DNA of 64,000 bases from Bacillota bacterium. Lineage in GTDB: Bacteria > Bacillota > UBA4882 > UBA8346. The notes beneath the pieces are model-generated. The model did no database searches. It saw nothing but the letters and a program-made list of their open reading frames with translations, and was not told the DNA's origin. The number at the start of each line of letters is the position of its first letter. Position 1 is the stretch's first letter. The DNA lies in NCBI GenBank assembly GCA_023400055.1, contig JAEXFN010000038.1, forward strand, positions 62,001 to 126,000, written 5' to 3'. The position numbers and the translations under genes are program-made. Below, one piece after another: positions 9,291 to 17,630 of this stretch.

Positions 9291-10463
9291 TTGAATCAAT
9301 TTCGTTTTGATGCTCATGAACGGCGGGCACCTTATATTTTAATCGCTTTGGTCTCCGGGATCATCGGCGCGTTGCTGGTCATCTGGGCGGTGAAATTCAC
9401 CGGCCTCGGGGTGGCGCTGGTCAATCCGCCGTCGGACATGGTGCCGACGCCGCAGCCGCTGCCGGAGAGCAAGCAGCTGGCGATGAACCAGTACGAACAG
9501 ACCACCATCGGGGTGGTCAACCGGATCGGCCCGGCGGTGGTGATGATCACCACCAACACGGTGGTGGAGGATTTTGACTTTTTCACCGGCCCGGAAGTCA
9601 AGAATATCCAAAGTCTGGGCTCGGGGGTCATCTATCGCAAGGACGGCTACATTCTGACCAACAACCATGTGGTCAACGGGCAGAGCGGCATGGCCGACAA
9701 GATCATGGTGGTGCTCTCCAACGGCCGCTCGTACGCTGCCAAGATCGTGGGGGTCGATTCCCAGACCGATCTGGCGGTGCTGAAGATCAACGCCCAGAAC
9801 CTGGTGGTCCCCTCGTGGGCCGATTCGGACCGGGTGCAGGTGGGGCAGACGGCCATCGCCATCGGCAACCCCCTGGCCGAGAATCTGAAGAATACCGTGA
9901 CCGTGGGGGTGATCAGCGCCAAAGGCCGGACGCTGGTCATGGGCGAAGATCAGGAGCTGCGCAACATGATCCAGACCGATGCCTCGATCAACCCCGGCAA
10001 CTCGGGCGGCCCGCTGCTGGATTCCGGCGGCAACATCATCGGCCTGAATACGGCCATCGCCGCCAATTCCCAGGGCATCGGCTTCTCCATTCCCAGCAAC
10101 ACCGTGCGGACCGTGGCCGCGCAATTGATCGCCAAAGGCTACGTGAGCCGGCCCGGCCTGGGCATCGCCTATATTCATTTCACCCCGGACAACGTGGCCG
10201 TGCTGGAATACCGGCTGCGCCAACGGGTATCGGTCAAATCAGGCTTGTTCATCGTCAAGGTGCTCAACGGCAGCACCGCCGACAAAGCCGGTCTGAAGGT
10301 GGGCGACATTATCTACGAGGTCAACCGGCAGCCAGTGAAGGATCAGGATCTGATCCGGGACGCCGTCGCCAAGTACCCGGTCGGCACCAAGCTGGAGATC
10401 AAGTTCTACCGCGGTACCAAGGCCAAGCAAGCCACGGTGAAGATCGGCGAACTGAAACGGTAA
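9291..10463 (+). CDS. HtrA/DegP-type membrane-anchored serine protease (S1C)
   Basis: 390 residues: one N-terminal transmembrane helix (about 16-37), a trypsin-like protease domain (about 70-275) and one C-terminal PDZ domain (about 285-385). The catalytic triad is visible as TNNHVVNG (His126), TDLAVLKI (Asp160) and NPGNSGGP (Ser238). It degrades or refolds damaged envelope proteins. The start is TTG, chosen because AGGAGG lies 7 bp upstream and the next in-frame ATG would remove the anchor. It is monocistronic with an intrinsic terminator 25 bp after the stop. Confidence 0.93.
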   Translation: MNQFRFDAHERRAPYILIALVSGIIGALLVIWAVKFTGLGVALVNPPSDMVPTPQPLPESKQLAMNQYEQTTIGVVNRIGPAVVMITTNTVVEDFDFFTGPEVKNIQSLGSGVIYRKDGYILTNNHVVNGQSGMADKIMVVLSNGRSYAAKIVGVDSQTDLAVLKINAQNLVVPSWADSDRVQVGQTAIAIGNPLAENLKNTVTVGVISAKGRTLVMGEDQELRNMIQTDASINPGNSGGPLLDSGGNIIGLNTAIAANSQGIGFSIPSNTVRTVAAQLIAKGYVSRPGLGIAYIHFTPDNVAVLEYRLRQRVSVKSGLFIVKVLNGSTADKAGLKVGDIIYEVNRQPVKDQDLIRDAVAKYPVGTKLEIKFYRGTKAKQATVKIGELKR

Positions 10464-10489
10464 GCCTCCGGTTGTTATCGGAAAGATAA

Positions 10490-10522
10490 AGGACCGCCCG
10501 AACAGGGCGGTCTTTTTATTTT
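10490..10522 (+). terminator. Terminator of the HtrA gene
   Basis: GACCGCCC and GGGCGGTC pair around GAACA, followed by TTTTTATTTT. Confidence 0.88.
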
Positions 10523-10560
10523 CACGCCGCCGCGGCTCCGGCGGTGACTCGGCCGCCCGC

Positions 10561-10854
10561 TTCAGTAACCGAATCAGTTCATTCGGTAACCGAACGAAAA
10601 CATTCGGTCACTGAAGCGAAAGTATCAGTAACTGAACGAAAACTTTCGGTTACTGAATGAAAAGCATCCGTAACCAAACGTAAATATTCGGTTAGTGAAC
10701 CGAAAGCAACAGTTACTGAACGAAAGTATTCAGTTACTGAAGCGAAAGTATCCGCAACCAAACGAAAACCTTCGGTGACCGAAGCGCAATCATCGTTAAC
10801 CGAACGGAAACCCTCGGCAACCGCAGCCGCTCATTCGGTAGCGGAAACGATGTC
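10561..10854. repeat. Degenerate tandem array, about 14 units averaging 21 bp, dyad core TTCGGTnACCGAA
   Basis: Units alternate between about 22 and 20 bp, so the average period is 21 bp (42-bp dimers). Most have a dyad core of the type TTCGGTnACCGAA followed by GAAAGTA or GAAAACA. Several cores are perfect palindromes with different bases on both arms (10582-10594, 10729-10741, 10771-10783), which looks compensatory. Reading frames through the array encode SVTE/FRSVT-type repeats, which I take as a by-product. It lies between the HtrA terminator and the RpiR promoter region. Confidence 0.8.
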
Positions 10855-11192
10855 TCCGGCCGTTCGATCCGCCGAATTACCTCCCCGGCCAAGCTGCTGC
10901 GCAGGAACGACGCCTGGCGCAGCCGCCGCGCTGATTGCAAACCAAACTCGATAAGATTACATGGTTCTCATCGTTGCACCCGCTCCGACACCCGGGAAGC
11001 GTTCCCGCAGGCCGGAAAGAAGGATGTTCCGCCAGCGGCCGGAGCGGGTCCGCGGTTGGGGCCGGATCCCGGCTATGGCAACATTTTTGCGCAATTGTTG
11101 GAGTATTACACCAAAAAATATAAAATTGAAGAAGGATTATGCCAAAAGCTGTGGAATAAAGTCCAAATCCAGCAGAGTAGGAAGTGTAAAAG
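10855..11192. other. Spacer before the RpiR gene
   Basis: GC-rich and featureless to about 11090, then AT-rich. TTGTTG followed 18 bp later by TATAAA just before 11120 is a weak promoter candidate for the regulator. No gene is seen. Confidence 0.35.
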
Positions 11193-12059
11193 ATGGAAAA
11201 TACCCTCTTAGCGCAAGATTCCGGCCGGGGCATGGCGATGATCCGCAGCGTTTACTCGACTCTGTCCCGTTCGGAGCGGAAAGTGGCGGATTATGTCCTG
11301 GCGAACGCGTCGGGCTTCCTGTATCAGTCGGTCAACCACGTGGCCAAGCAGTGCCATGTGGGGGAATCCACCGTGATCCGCTTCTGCCGCAGCGCGGGCT
11401 TTGCCGGGTTTCAGGAAATGAAATATGTGCTGGCCCGCGAAGTGACGCTGGCCGAAGATTATCCGCAGATGGTGGACGCGGACCACCAGGACCTGTCGTA
11501 CCTGGTCCGGCGGCTTTCCGAAGAGACGATCATCGGGATCAAGGACACCCTACGGCTCTTGGACCTCAATGAGCTGCGGCGGGCCATTGAGGTGATCGTC
11601 AAGGCGCGGCGGGTCGAGTTTTACGGCGTGGGCGGGAGCGCCATCACCGCGCTGGAGGCGCAGTTCAAGTTCATGCGCATCGGCATCACCGCCATCGCTT
11701 ACACCGATTCCCACATGCAGATGATGTCAGCGACCACGCTGGGTCCGGAGGACGTGGTGGTGGGGATCTCGCTGACCGGGGCGTTGCGCAACATCGTCAG
11801 TTCGCTGGAGACGGCCCGCCGCTCCAAGGCCAATATCATCTGCATCACTTCGGTGCCGGGCTCCCCGATCACCGAAGTTTCGGATATCGTGCTGATCAAC
11901 GGCGGCAGCGAAAGCGGCGTCAGTTCGTCGTTGAAAGGAAAGATCGCCCAGATCCATATGATCGATTTCCTGTTCACCGGCGTCTATTCCAAGCTGGGCG
12001 AGAAGGCCAAATATTACTCGGAGCGGACCGCCAAATCGACCCTGGACCAGCTGTTGTAG
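11193..12059 (+). CDS. MurR/RpiR-family transcriptional regulator
   Basis: 288 residues. The N-terminal HTH_6 domain (about 15-90, with LSRSERKVADYVLAN and the recognition region GESTVIRFCRSAGFAGF) is followed by a SIS sugar-phosphate-binding domain (about 125-260, VEFYGVGGSA). Such proteins sense phosphosugars or sugar acids and usually control the genes beside them. Downstream on the same strand lie an enolase-superfamily dehydratase and a four-gene ABC importer, the likely targets. The ribosome site is weak (GGAAG). No operator half-site pair could be picked out with confidence. Confidence 0.9.
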   Translation: MENTLLAQDSGRGMAMIRSVYSTLSRSERKVADYVLANASGFLYQSVNHVAKQCHVGESTVIRFCRSAGFAGFQEMKYVLAREVTLAEDYPQMVDADHQDLSYLVRRLSEETIIGIKDTLRLLDLNELRRAIEVIVKARRVEFYGVGGSAITALEAQFKFMRIGITAIAYTDSHMQMMSATTLGPEDVVVGISLTGALRNIVSSLETARRSKANIICITSVPGSPITEVSDIVLINGGSESGVSSSLKGKIAQIHMIDFLFTGVYSKLGEKAKYYSERTAKSTLDQLL

Positions 12060-12197
12060 CCCGAGGGGCCCGGGTTGCCCGGCCGGTCCGGTCCGCCGGA
12101 GCGGGATGAATCGCGCAACAGAATCCCGGGACAATGGCGCGGCCGATTTTACCCCGGGGTTTTCGGAACAACATAACAACTGGAGGAATTTATACTT

Positions 12198-13286
12198 ATG
12201 AAGGTCACCAAATTCGATGTCCGGAGGTACTCCAAACCCTTCGAGAAACCCATCAGCAACGGCAAATACACCTACTACGCCACCAACACGGTCATTTGCC
12301 AGATTCACACCGACGAGGGAATCACCGGGGTCGGCTGGGTCGACGGCACCGAGATCGTCTTCGATACGCTCAAGCAGTTGGAGCCGTTGGTGGTGGGCGA
12401 GGATCCGTTTAACGTGGAGCGGATCTGGTCCAAAATGTACCTGCCCAAGATCTTCGGGCGCAAGGGCCTGACCACCCGGGCCATCAGCGCGGTGGACATT
12501 GCCCTCTGGGATATTATCGGCAAGGCCAGCGGCAAACCGCTCTACCAGTTGCTCGGCGGTTACCGCGACGAGGTGCCGGTCTATATCGCCGGCGGCTATT
12601 ATGAGACCGATAAATCCAACGCCTTGCTCAAGGCGGAGATGGAAGGGAACATCGCCAAGGGCATCAAGGCCATCAAGATGAAGATCGGCCGCTTGCCGGT
12701 GAAGGAGGACCTGAAACGGATCGAGGCCATCCGGGAGCAGGTGGGCGACCAGGTCGAGATCCTGGTGGACGCCAATAACGCTTACAGCCGGCTGGACGCG
12801 CTGAAGATGGGCCGGATGCTGGATAAGCTGGACGTGTACTGGTTCGAGGAACCGTTGGCCCCCGATGACCTGGCGGGCGCCGCCGAACTGGCCAAAACCC
12901 TGGATACCCCGATCGCTTCCGGGGAGAACGAGTACACGCTCTGGGGCTTCCGCGACATCATCGACAGCGGCTCGGTGGACATCATCAACGCCGACGCCCA
13001 GGTGCTGGGGGGGATCACCGAATGGCGGAAAGTGGCCAGTTACGCCCTTGCCCACCACATCCCGATCGCGCCCCACGGCAGCCAGGAGATTCATGTCCAC
13101 CTGGTGGCCTCCGTCCCCAACGGGCTGATCGTCGAGTATTACGATTCCAACCTGAACGCGCTCAGCGACGCCATGTTCGAGCAGAAGCTGTCCTTGAATC
13201 CCAACGGCACGGTCTCGCCCTTCCAAGGGCCGGGCCTGGGCGTGACCATTAATTTCGCGGCCATCGAGCCCTACCGGGTCGGCTGA
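12198..13286 (+). CDS. Mandelate racemase/muconate lactonizing enzyme family, probable sugar-acid dehydratase
   Basis: 362 residues of the enolase superfamily. Visible active-site residues: Lys160-x-Lys162 in AIKMKIG, metal ligands Asp191 (LVDANNAY), Glu217 (WFEEPL) and Glu243 (ASGENE), and the general base His293 in PHGS. Lys-x-Lys plus a His on the opposite side is the mandelate-racemase subgroup pattern, typical of acid-sugar dehydratases and epimerases. The substrate is not readable, but the neighbouring regulator and importer suggest an imported aldonate or uronate. GGAGG lies 11 bp upstream of the ATG. Confidence 0.88.
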   Translation: MKVTKFDVRRYSKPFEKPISNGKYTYYATNTVICQIHTDEGITGVGWVDGTEIVFDTLKQLEPLVVGEDPFNVERIWSKMYLPKIFGRKGLTTRAISAVDIALWDIIGKASGKPLYQLLGGYRDEVPVYIAGGYYETDKSNALLKAEMEGNIAKGIKAIKMKIGRLPVKEDLKRIEAIREQVGDQVEILVDANNAYSRLDALKMGRMLDKLDVYWFEEPLAPDDLAGAAELAKTLDTPIASGENEYTLWGFRDIIDSGSVDIINADAQVLGGITEWRKVASYALAHHIPIAPHGSQEIHVHLVASVPNGLIVEYYDSNLNALSDAMFEQKLSLNPNGTVSPFQGPGLGVTINFAAIEPYRVG

Positions 13287-13503
13287 GTCCGCCAATTTAA
13301 CGGTTGATTAAGAAGATGGGATTTTTTTGTGTTTCAATTAACGATTCCCGATCGTTCTAAAGTGCACGGGAATAGCGCGCGACAATATAAAAGAACGGCT
13401 GCATCCGCGGGGTGTAAAGTTCGAGGAGCGGGGTGATCAATGAGCAAAACGCAGGGAACCTGAGGAGCTAAAAAAGAGAAAGAAAAAAAGAGGAGTGTTT
13501 GGA

Positions 13504-14640
13504 ATGAAGAAGGCAACCTTATTACGGTTGGGCTTGGTATTAATCGTCGTATTCAGCCTCTGCTCCGGAGCATTCGCGGTCAGCAAGACCGGCGCGTTGG
13601 AAGACACGGTCGTCGTAACCGCCACCACCGGCGCGGATCTCACCTGGGCGGAAGCGGTAGCGCCGCGTTTTGAAAAGTACATCAAAGATAAGTTCGGCAA
13701 GCAAGTCAAGGTCATCGCCACCGGGACCCAGGTTCCGGCGTTGTGGGCCAAATTCACCACCGAATGGCCGAATCCCTCCAGCGACGTCTATACCTTCTAT
13801 ACCGACATGGTCGTGGACGGCATTCAAAAGGGTTATTGGGAGAACCTCGCCAAGTACCTGACGGCGAAAGACGTCAAGGCGCTGGGTCATGCCCGGGTCA
13901 TGAAGTACAAGGGCTTCGGCATTCCCTATGACAGCATGTACTGGGGGCCGGTGGTCCGCAAAGATATGGCGCCGTTCAAGATCACCAGCTGGAACGATCT
14001 GGCCGACCCGCGCCTCAAAAACCGGATGACCTTTGACTCCGCCATCAAAGTGGCCAGCGGCTACAACGCGGTGCTGGCGGCGGGCGTGGTCCTGAAAAAG
14101 GACTGGAAGAAGTGGCAGAAGAAGGACGGCTCGCTGGACAAGGAAGCGATCACTCCGGCGCTGCGCCTGGTCCGCAAGTGGTATCAGAACGCATTGACCC
14201 TGACCGAGGGTTCGGGCACCATCCGGCCGCTGCTGGAACGGGGCGAATCGGTCGTCTCGTGCTGGTGGTCCTATCAAACCCTGGCCGAAAAGGAAAACAA
14301 TATCAATGTCGAATTCGTCTTCCCCAAGGAGGGCGCCATCGCCGCCAACGGCACGGCTTGCATCATGGTCCCGACCAAGGCGCGGCATAAAAACTTAGCG
14401 ATCGAATGGATCAAGTACTTATACTCCAAAGAGGGCTATCAGGCTGCCTATGACGCCAAACTTTACGGCGAGCTGGCGCCCAGGGCCGACATGGAGCTGC
14501 CGGAGATCGAGAAAACCCTGCAACCGCCGAAAGGTTTGAAGGTCTATGAGAGCACCGATTTCCGGACCTGGGCTTCCGGCGACAAAGTCAAATCGGACTT
14601 CTTCGACCTGTATACCAAGATCGTCATCCAGGGAATGTAA
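13504..14640 (+). CDS. ABC transporter extracellular solute-binding protein
   Basis: 378 residues. I place the start at the ATG at 13504, giving a standard signal peptide (MKKATLLRLGLVLIVVFSL, cleavage near AFA), with GAGGAG 9 bp upstream. A GTG nine bases earlier is also in frame but sits on the ribosome site. The mature part is a family 1 / spermidine-iron-type binding fold, with NGTACIMVPTKARHK and the IEWIKYLYSKEG helix near the C-terminus. With two permeases and one ATPase downstream it forms a PotABCD/FbpABC-like importer. The ligand is unknown; a sugar acid is suggested by the dehydratase upstream. Confidence 0.88.
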   Translation: MKKATLLRLGLVLIVVFSLCSGAFAVSKTGALEDTVVVTATTGADLTWAEAVAPRFEKYIKDKFGKQVKVIATGTQVPALWAKFTTEWPNPSSDVYTFYTDMVVDGIQKGYWENLAKYLTAKDVKALGHARVMKYKGFGIPYDSMYWGPVVRKDMAPFKITSWNDLADPRLKNRMTFDSAIKVASGYNAVLAAGVVLKKDWKKWQKKDGSLDKEAITPALRLVRKWYQNALTLTEGSGTIRPLLERGESVVSCWWSYQTLAEKENNINVEFVFPKEGAIAANGTACIMVPTKARHKNLAIEWIKYLYSKEGYQAAYDAKLYGELAPRADMELPEIEKTLQPPKGLKVYESTDFRTWASGDKVKSDFFDLYTKIVIQGM

Positions 14641-14680
14641 CAAAAGGCCGTAACCGTTTGAATCTGGGTAAGCAGCAGTT

Positions 14681-14710
14681 CGAGTGTCTGGCCGACCGGT
14701 CAGACACTCG
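14681..14710 (+). promoter_or_regulatory. Hairpin between binding-protein and permease genes
   Basis: CGAGTGTCTG and CAGACACTCG are perfect 10-bp arms around a 10-nt loop. No T-run follows, so this is more likely an mRNA stabiliser or partial terminator that lets the binding protein be made in excess, as between malE and malF. It lies inside the extended frame of the permease, which argues for the later ATG start. Confidence 0.7.
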
Positions 14711-14741
14711 CTTTAAGGATAATGATAAAGTTGGTGAAACT

Positions 14742-15605
14742 ATGGATGCAACGTTGCAACGATCGATTCCCCGGAACAATCCCAAGGATACGCGGTTTTT
14801 CATGATGATGGCCGCTCCGACGATTTTGATCGCTGTCTTTACCTCTCTGATTCCGTTATGCCTGATCGTCATCGACAGTTTCAAAACCAAGGACGGGGTA
14901 TTTACCCTGATCCAATATTTGAAGATCTTCGGCGACGCTTATTTCCTGGCCAGCCTCGGCTATACGCTGGGACTCGCGTTTTTGGTGATGATCATCTGCA
15001 TCGTGATCAGCTTTCCGCTCTCGTATATTTTGGCCAGGAACGAGAAGATCCGCAACGTGCTGCTGGGCATCATCAGTGTGCCGAAGATGCTGCCGTTCTT
15101 TGTCATCGGCTATTCACTGATCCTGCTGCTGGCGCCGTATACCGGACTGGTCAATATCCTGCTGGTCAAGCAGTTGCATATTCTGAAACAACCTTTGTTT
15201 CTGCTCTTCAACGGGCCCGATCTGGTGATCGCCCTGACCTATATCACCTCGGTGATGGCTGTGGCGATGCTGACCGGGATCATTCAGGCCATCGACCCCA
15301 ACCTGGAAGCGGCGGCCGAAAGCATGGGAGCCAGCCGCTTGACCACTTTTATCCGGGTCATCCTGCCGTTGTCCACGCCCGGCACCATCGCCGTGTCGGC
15401 CCTGGTCTTCTCGGAGGCGGTGGCTTCCTTCTCGGTGCCGTTGATGCTCAACGGCAAGGGGTTGCCCATGGTCTCGCTGCTCATCCGGAACCAGCTCCTT
15501 TTCATGCAGGACTGGAATTACGCCTTTGCCCAGGCCATCGTGGTCGCCGTTTTTGCGGTGGGCTGTACGGTGGTCACCAAATGGGCGCTGGAAAGGGGGA
15601 AATAA
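14742..15605 (+). CDS. ABC transporter permease (first subunit)
   Basis: 287 residues from the ATG at 14742. The frame could extend to a TTG at 14658, but that stretch contains the intergenic hairpin. About six transmembrane segments are seen, with the BPD_transp_1 EAA loop AAESMGASRLTTFIRVILPLS (shortened: EAAAESMGAS) near residue 190. It pairs with the next gene as the membrane part of the importer. The closest class is the PotB/FbpB/AepP type, consistent with the neighbouring binding protein. The stop is followed directly by the next start (TAAGTGATG). Confidence 0.88.
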   Translation: MDATLQRSIPRNNPKDTRFFMMMAAPTILIAVFTSLIPLCLIVIDSFKTKDGVFTLIQYLKIFGDAYFLASLGYTLGLAFLVMIICIVISFPLSYILARNEKIRNVLLGIISVPKMLPFFVIGYSLILLLAPYTGLVNILLVKQLHILKQPLFLLFNGPDLVIALTYITSVMAVAMLTGIIQAIDPNLEAAAESMGASRLTTFIRVILPLSTPGTIAVSALVFSEAVASFSVPLMLNGKGLPMVSLLIRNQLLFMQDWNYAFAQAIVVAVFAVGCTVVTKWALERGK

Positions 15606-15608
15606 GTG

Positions 15609-16445
15609 ATGCCGAATCTCCGTCTCGGTCTTGGCAAAGTCTTCTCGAAGACTGGGTTTTATACCTATCTGGGACTGATGGTGCTCTGGTTCGTCTTCCC
15701 GATCTTTTTGATCGTTTACGCATCTTTCCAAGGCACGTTGGAGATCAATCTGATTCCCAAGTCGCTTTCCTTCCATGCCTATCAGATCATCCCGCCGACC
15801 TACTGGGAGTCGTTCTTTTTCAGCCTATGGCTGTCGGTCCTGGCGGCGGTGGTTTCGGTCCTGGTCGCCGCCCCGGCTTCGTGGGCGATGGTCCGCGGAA
15901 AACTGCCGGGCAAGAATTTGCTGTCCAATATCGTGCTTTTGCCGATCCTCATCCCGAAAATCGTGATTGCCATCGCTTTATTACGGTTCTTCCTGCCGTT
16001 GCACCTGACCAACAATTTTCCGGGGCTGTTGATCGCCCTGGTGGGCGCCAACGGGTTGCCGCTGGCTTTCCGTTACACCCTGGCGGTGGCGGAAGGGATT
16101 AACGGCACCTACGAAGAGGCGGCCCAGACATTGGGCGCCGGGAAAATGACGGTCTTCGGCCGGATCGTTCTGCCGCTGATGGGACCGGGCATCATTGTCA
16201 GCGCGCTGTTTGTGTTCATGTCCAACCTGATGAGCTTTTTGATCATCTTCTTCATCGCCGGCCCGATGTCCAGCCCGATCTCCGTCCGGTTATTCAATGA
16301 TATCGTTGAAAGAGGAGCCTTGCCCCATTCGATCGCGATGTCGGCAATCCTGATTTTTGTGGCGATCTTATTTTATGTTTTGATCAGTGTCGTTTTGGGA
16401 CCGGCCTACTTTGGCGGGGTGGTATTCGCCAAGAAAGACGCCTGA
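15609..16445 (+). CDS. ABC transporter permease (second subunit)
   Basis: 278 residues from the ATG at 15609; a GTG at 15606 is in frame and adjacent. Six hydrophobic segments. The EAA loop reads YEEAAQTLGAGKMTVFGRIV around residues 176-195. It is coupled to the first permease by 3 bp, with AAAGGGGGA at the end of that gene as ribosome site. It forms the second half of the translocation pore (PotC-like). Confidence 0.88.
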   Translation: MPNLRLGLGKVFSKTGFYTYLGLMVLWFVFPIFLIVYASFQGTLEINLIPKSLSFHAYQIIPPTYWESFFFSLWLSVLAAVVSVLVAAPASWAMVRGKLPGKNLLSNIVLLPILIPKIVIAIALLRFFLPLHLTNNFPGLLIALVGANGLPLAFRYTLAVAEGINGTYEEAAQTLGAGKMTVFGRIVLPLMGPGIIVSALFVFMSNLMSFLIIFFIAGPMSSPISVRLFNDIVERGALPHSIAMSAILIFVAILFYVLISVVLGPAYFGGVVFAKKDA

Positions 16446-16480
16446 TTCGAACGTCATGGTTTTATTAGAGGAGGCAAATT

Positions 16481-17560
16481 ATGGCGACTGTCCGTTTTGA
16501 GCACATTTCGAAGAGCTTTGGAGAGACCCACGTTATTAACGATCTCTCTTTTGAAATCAAGGATGGCGAATTGGTTACCCTGCTGGGACCGAGCGGCTGC
16601 GGCAAGACTACCACCTTGCGAATGATCGCCGGCTTACTGAATCCCACCCAAGGGGCGATCTATTTTGACAGCCGGCGCATCGATACGGTGCCCAGCAACC
16701 AAAGAAACATCGGCCTGGTCTTTCAGAATTATGCGTTATTCCCGCATATGACCGTCTTTCAAAACGTCGCCTTTGGCCTGGAGATGAAAAAGAGCAAGTC
16801 CGACCGGATCAAAAAGCGGGTCGAAGAGGTCCTGACCCTGGTCCATATGGAAGATTACCAAAAACGCAAACCGGCGGAGCTGAGCGGCGGGCAGCAGCAA
16901 CGGGTGGCCATCGCCCGGGCCCTGGCGTTCGACCCTGATGTGCTGCTCTTAGACGAACCCTTATCCAACCTCGACGCCAAGTTGCGGGAGAACGTCCGGT
17001 TGGAACTGCGGTCCATTCAAAAAGAGACCGGCAAAACCACCATCTTCGTCACCCATGACCAGGTGGAGGCCCTGACCATGTCCGACCGGATTTTCCTGAT
17101 GAACGCCGGGGTTATCGAACAGGAAGGCACGCCGCTGGAAGTCTATAACCGGCCGCGGTCGGCTTTCTCGGCCGACTTCATCGGGTCCAACAATTTTATC
17201 GACGTCAAGGTCCAGGCCAGTAACGACCAGGAATTTGTGCTGCAGTTCGCCGACAAAATCTTGACCCTGCCCAAGACCCAGGTCGTTTTCGCCGGACCCA
17301 TCCAGCCCGGAATGGCCGCTCGGTTATGCATCCGGCCGGAAAACCTGAAATGGAACGAGCCCGGCCGGGATGCTTCGGCAGCGGTTTTCCAGGGAAAAGT
17401 CCTCGAGAAGATGTTTATGGGCGGATTCGTTGTCGTCTATCTGAAGGTCGGCGCGGCGGTCCTGAAATTCCAGGTCGACCAGGATGAAGCCGCCCGGATC
17501 GAGCTGGGCCAGGATGCCGCGGTGAGTTTCCATGAGTGCAGTCTGTTGCAGCAGAAATAA
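16481..17560 (+). CDS. ABC transporter ATP-binding protein with TOBE domain
   Basis: 359 residues. Nucleotide-binding domain: Walker A GPSGCGKTT (about 37-45), Q-loop VFQNYALFPH, signature LSGGQQQR, Walker B VLLLDEPLSNLD, H-loop FVTHDQ. It is followed by a C-terminal TOBE/OB regulatory domain (about 285-355). It is the PotA/MalK/FbpC type that energises binding-protein-dependent importers. A GAGGAGG ribosome site is present. It is the last gene of the operon and is followed by a terminator. Confidence 0.93.
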   Translation: MATVRFEHISKSFGETHVINDLSFEIKDGELVTLLGPSGCGKTTTLRMIAGLLNPTQGAIYFDSRRIDTVPSNQRNIGLVFQNYALFPHMTVFQNVAFGLEMKKSKSDRIKKRVEEVLTLVHMEDYQKRKPAELSGGQQQRVAIARALAFDPDVLLLDEPLSNLDAKLRENVRLELRSIQKETGKTTIFVTHDQVEALTMSDRIFLMNAGVIEQEGTPLEVYNRPRSAFSADFIGSNNFIDVKVQASNDQEFVLQFADKILTLPKTQVVFAGPIQPGMAARLCIRPENLKWNEPGRDASAAVFQGKVLEKMFMGGFVVVYLKVGAAVLKFQVDQDEAARIELGQDAAVSFHECSLLQQK

Positions 17561-17595
17561 TTTCAATTCATTGGTACTTTGGTTACTTATAAATT

Positions 17596-17630
17596 ACGGC
17601 CGTCTGGGTAGAGGGGACGGCCGTTTTTAG
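17596..17630 (+). terminator. Terminator of the ABC importer operon
   Basis: ACGGCCGTC and GACGGCCGT pair, followed by TTTTTAG. The T-run touches the 3' end of the convergent histidine kinase gene. Confidence 0.85.

Noticed and set aside
10561..10854. CRISPR array or repeat protein
   Set aside because: There are no unique spacers between conserved repeats; the whole 21-bp unit drifts. Open frames coding SVTE-type heptads have no ribosome site, and the period itself keeps frames open.
11727..13295. 522-codon minus-strand frame opposite the RpiR and dehydratase genes
   Set aside because: It spans two well-identified genes and their spacer on the other strand; an antisense artefact of GC-rich codon use.
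14658..14741. N-terminal extension of the first ABC permease from TTG 14658
   Set aside because: The stretch consists mainly of a perfect intergenic hairpin and gives an atypical hydrophilic leader.
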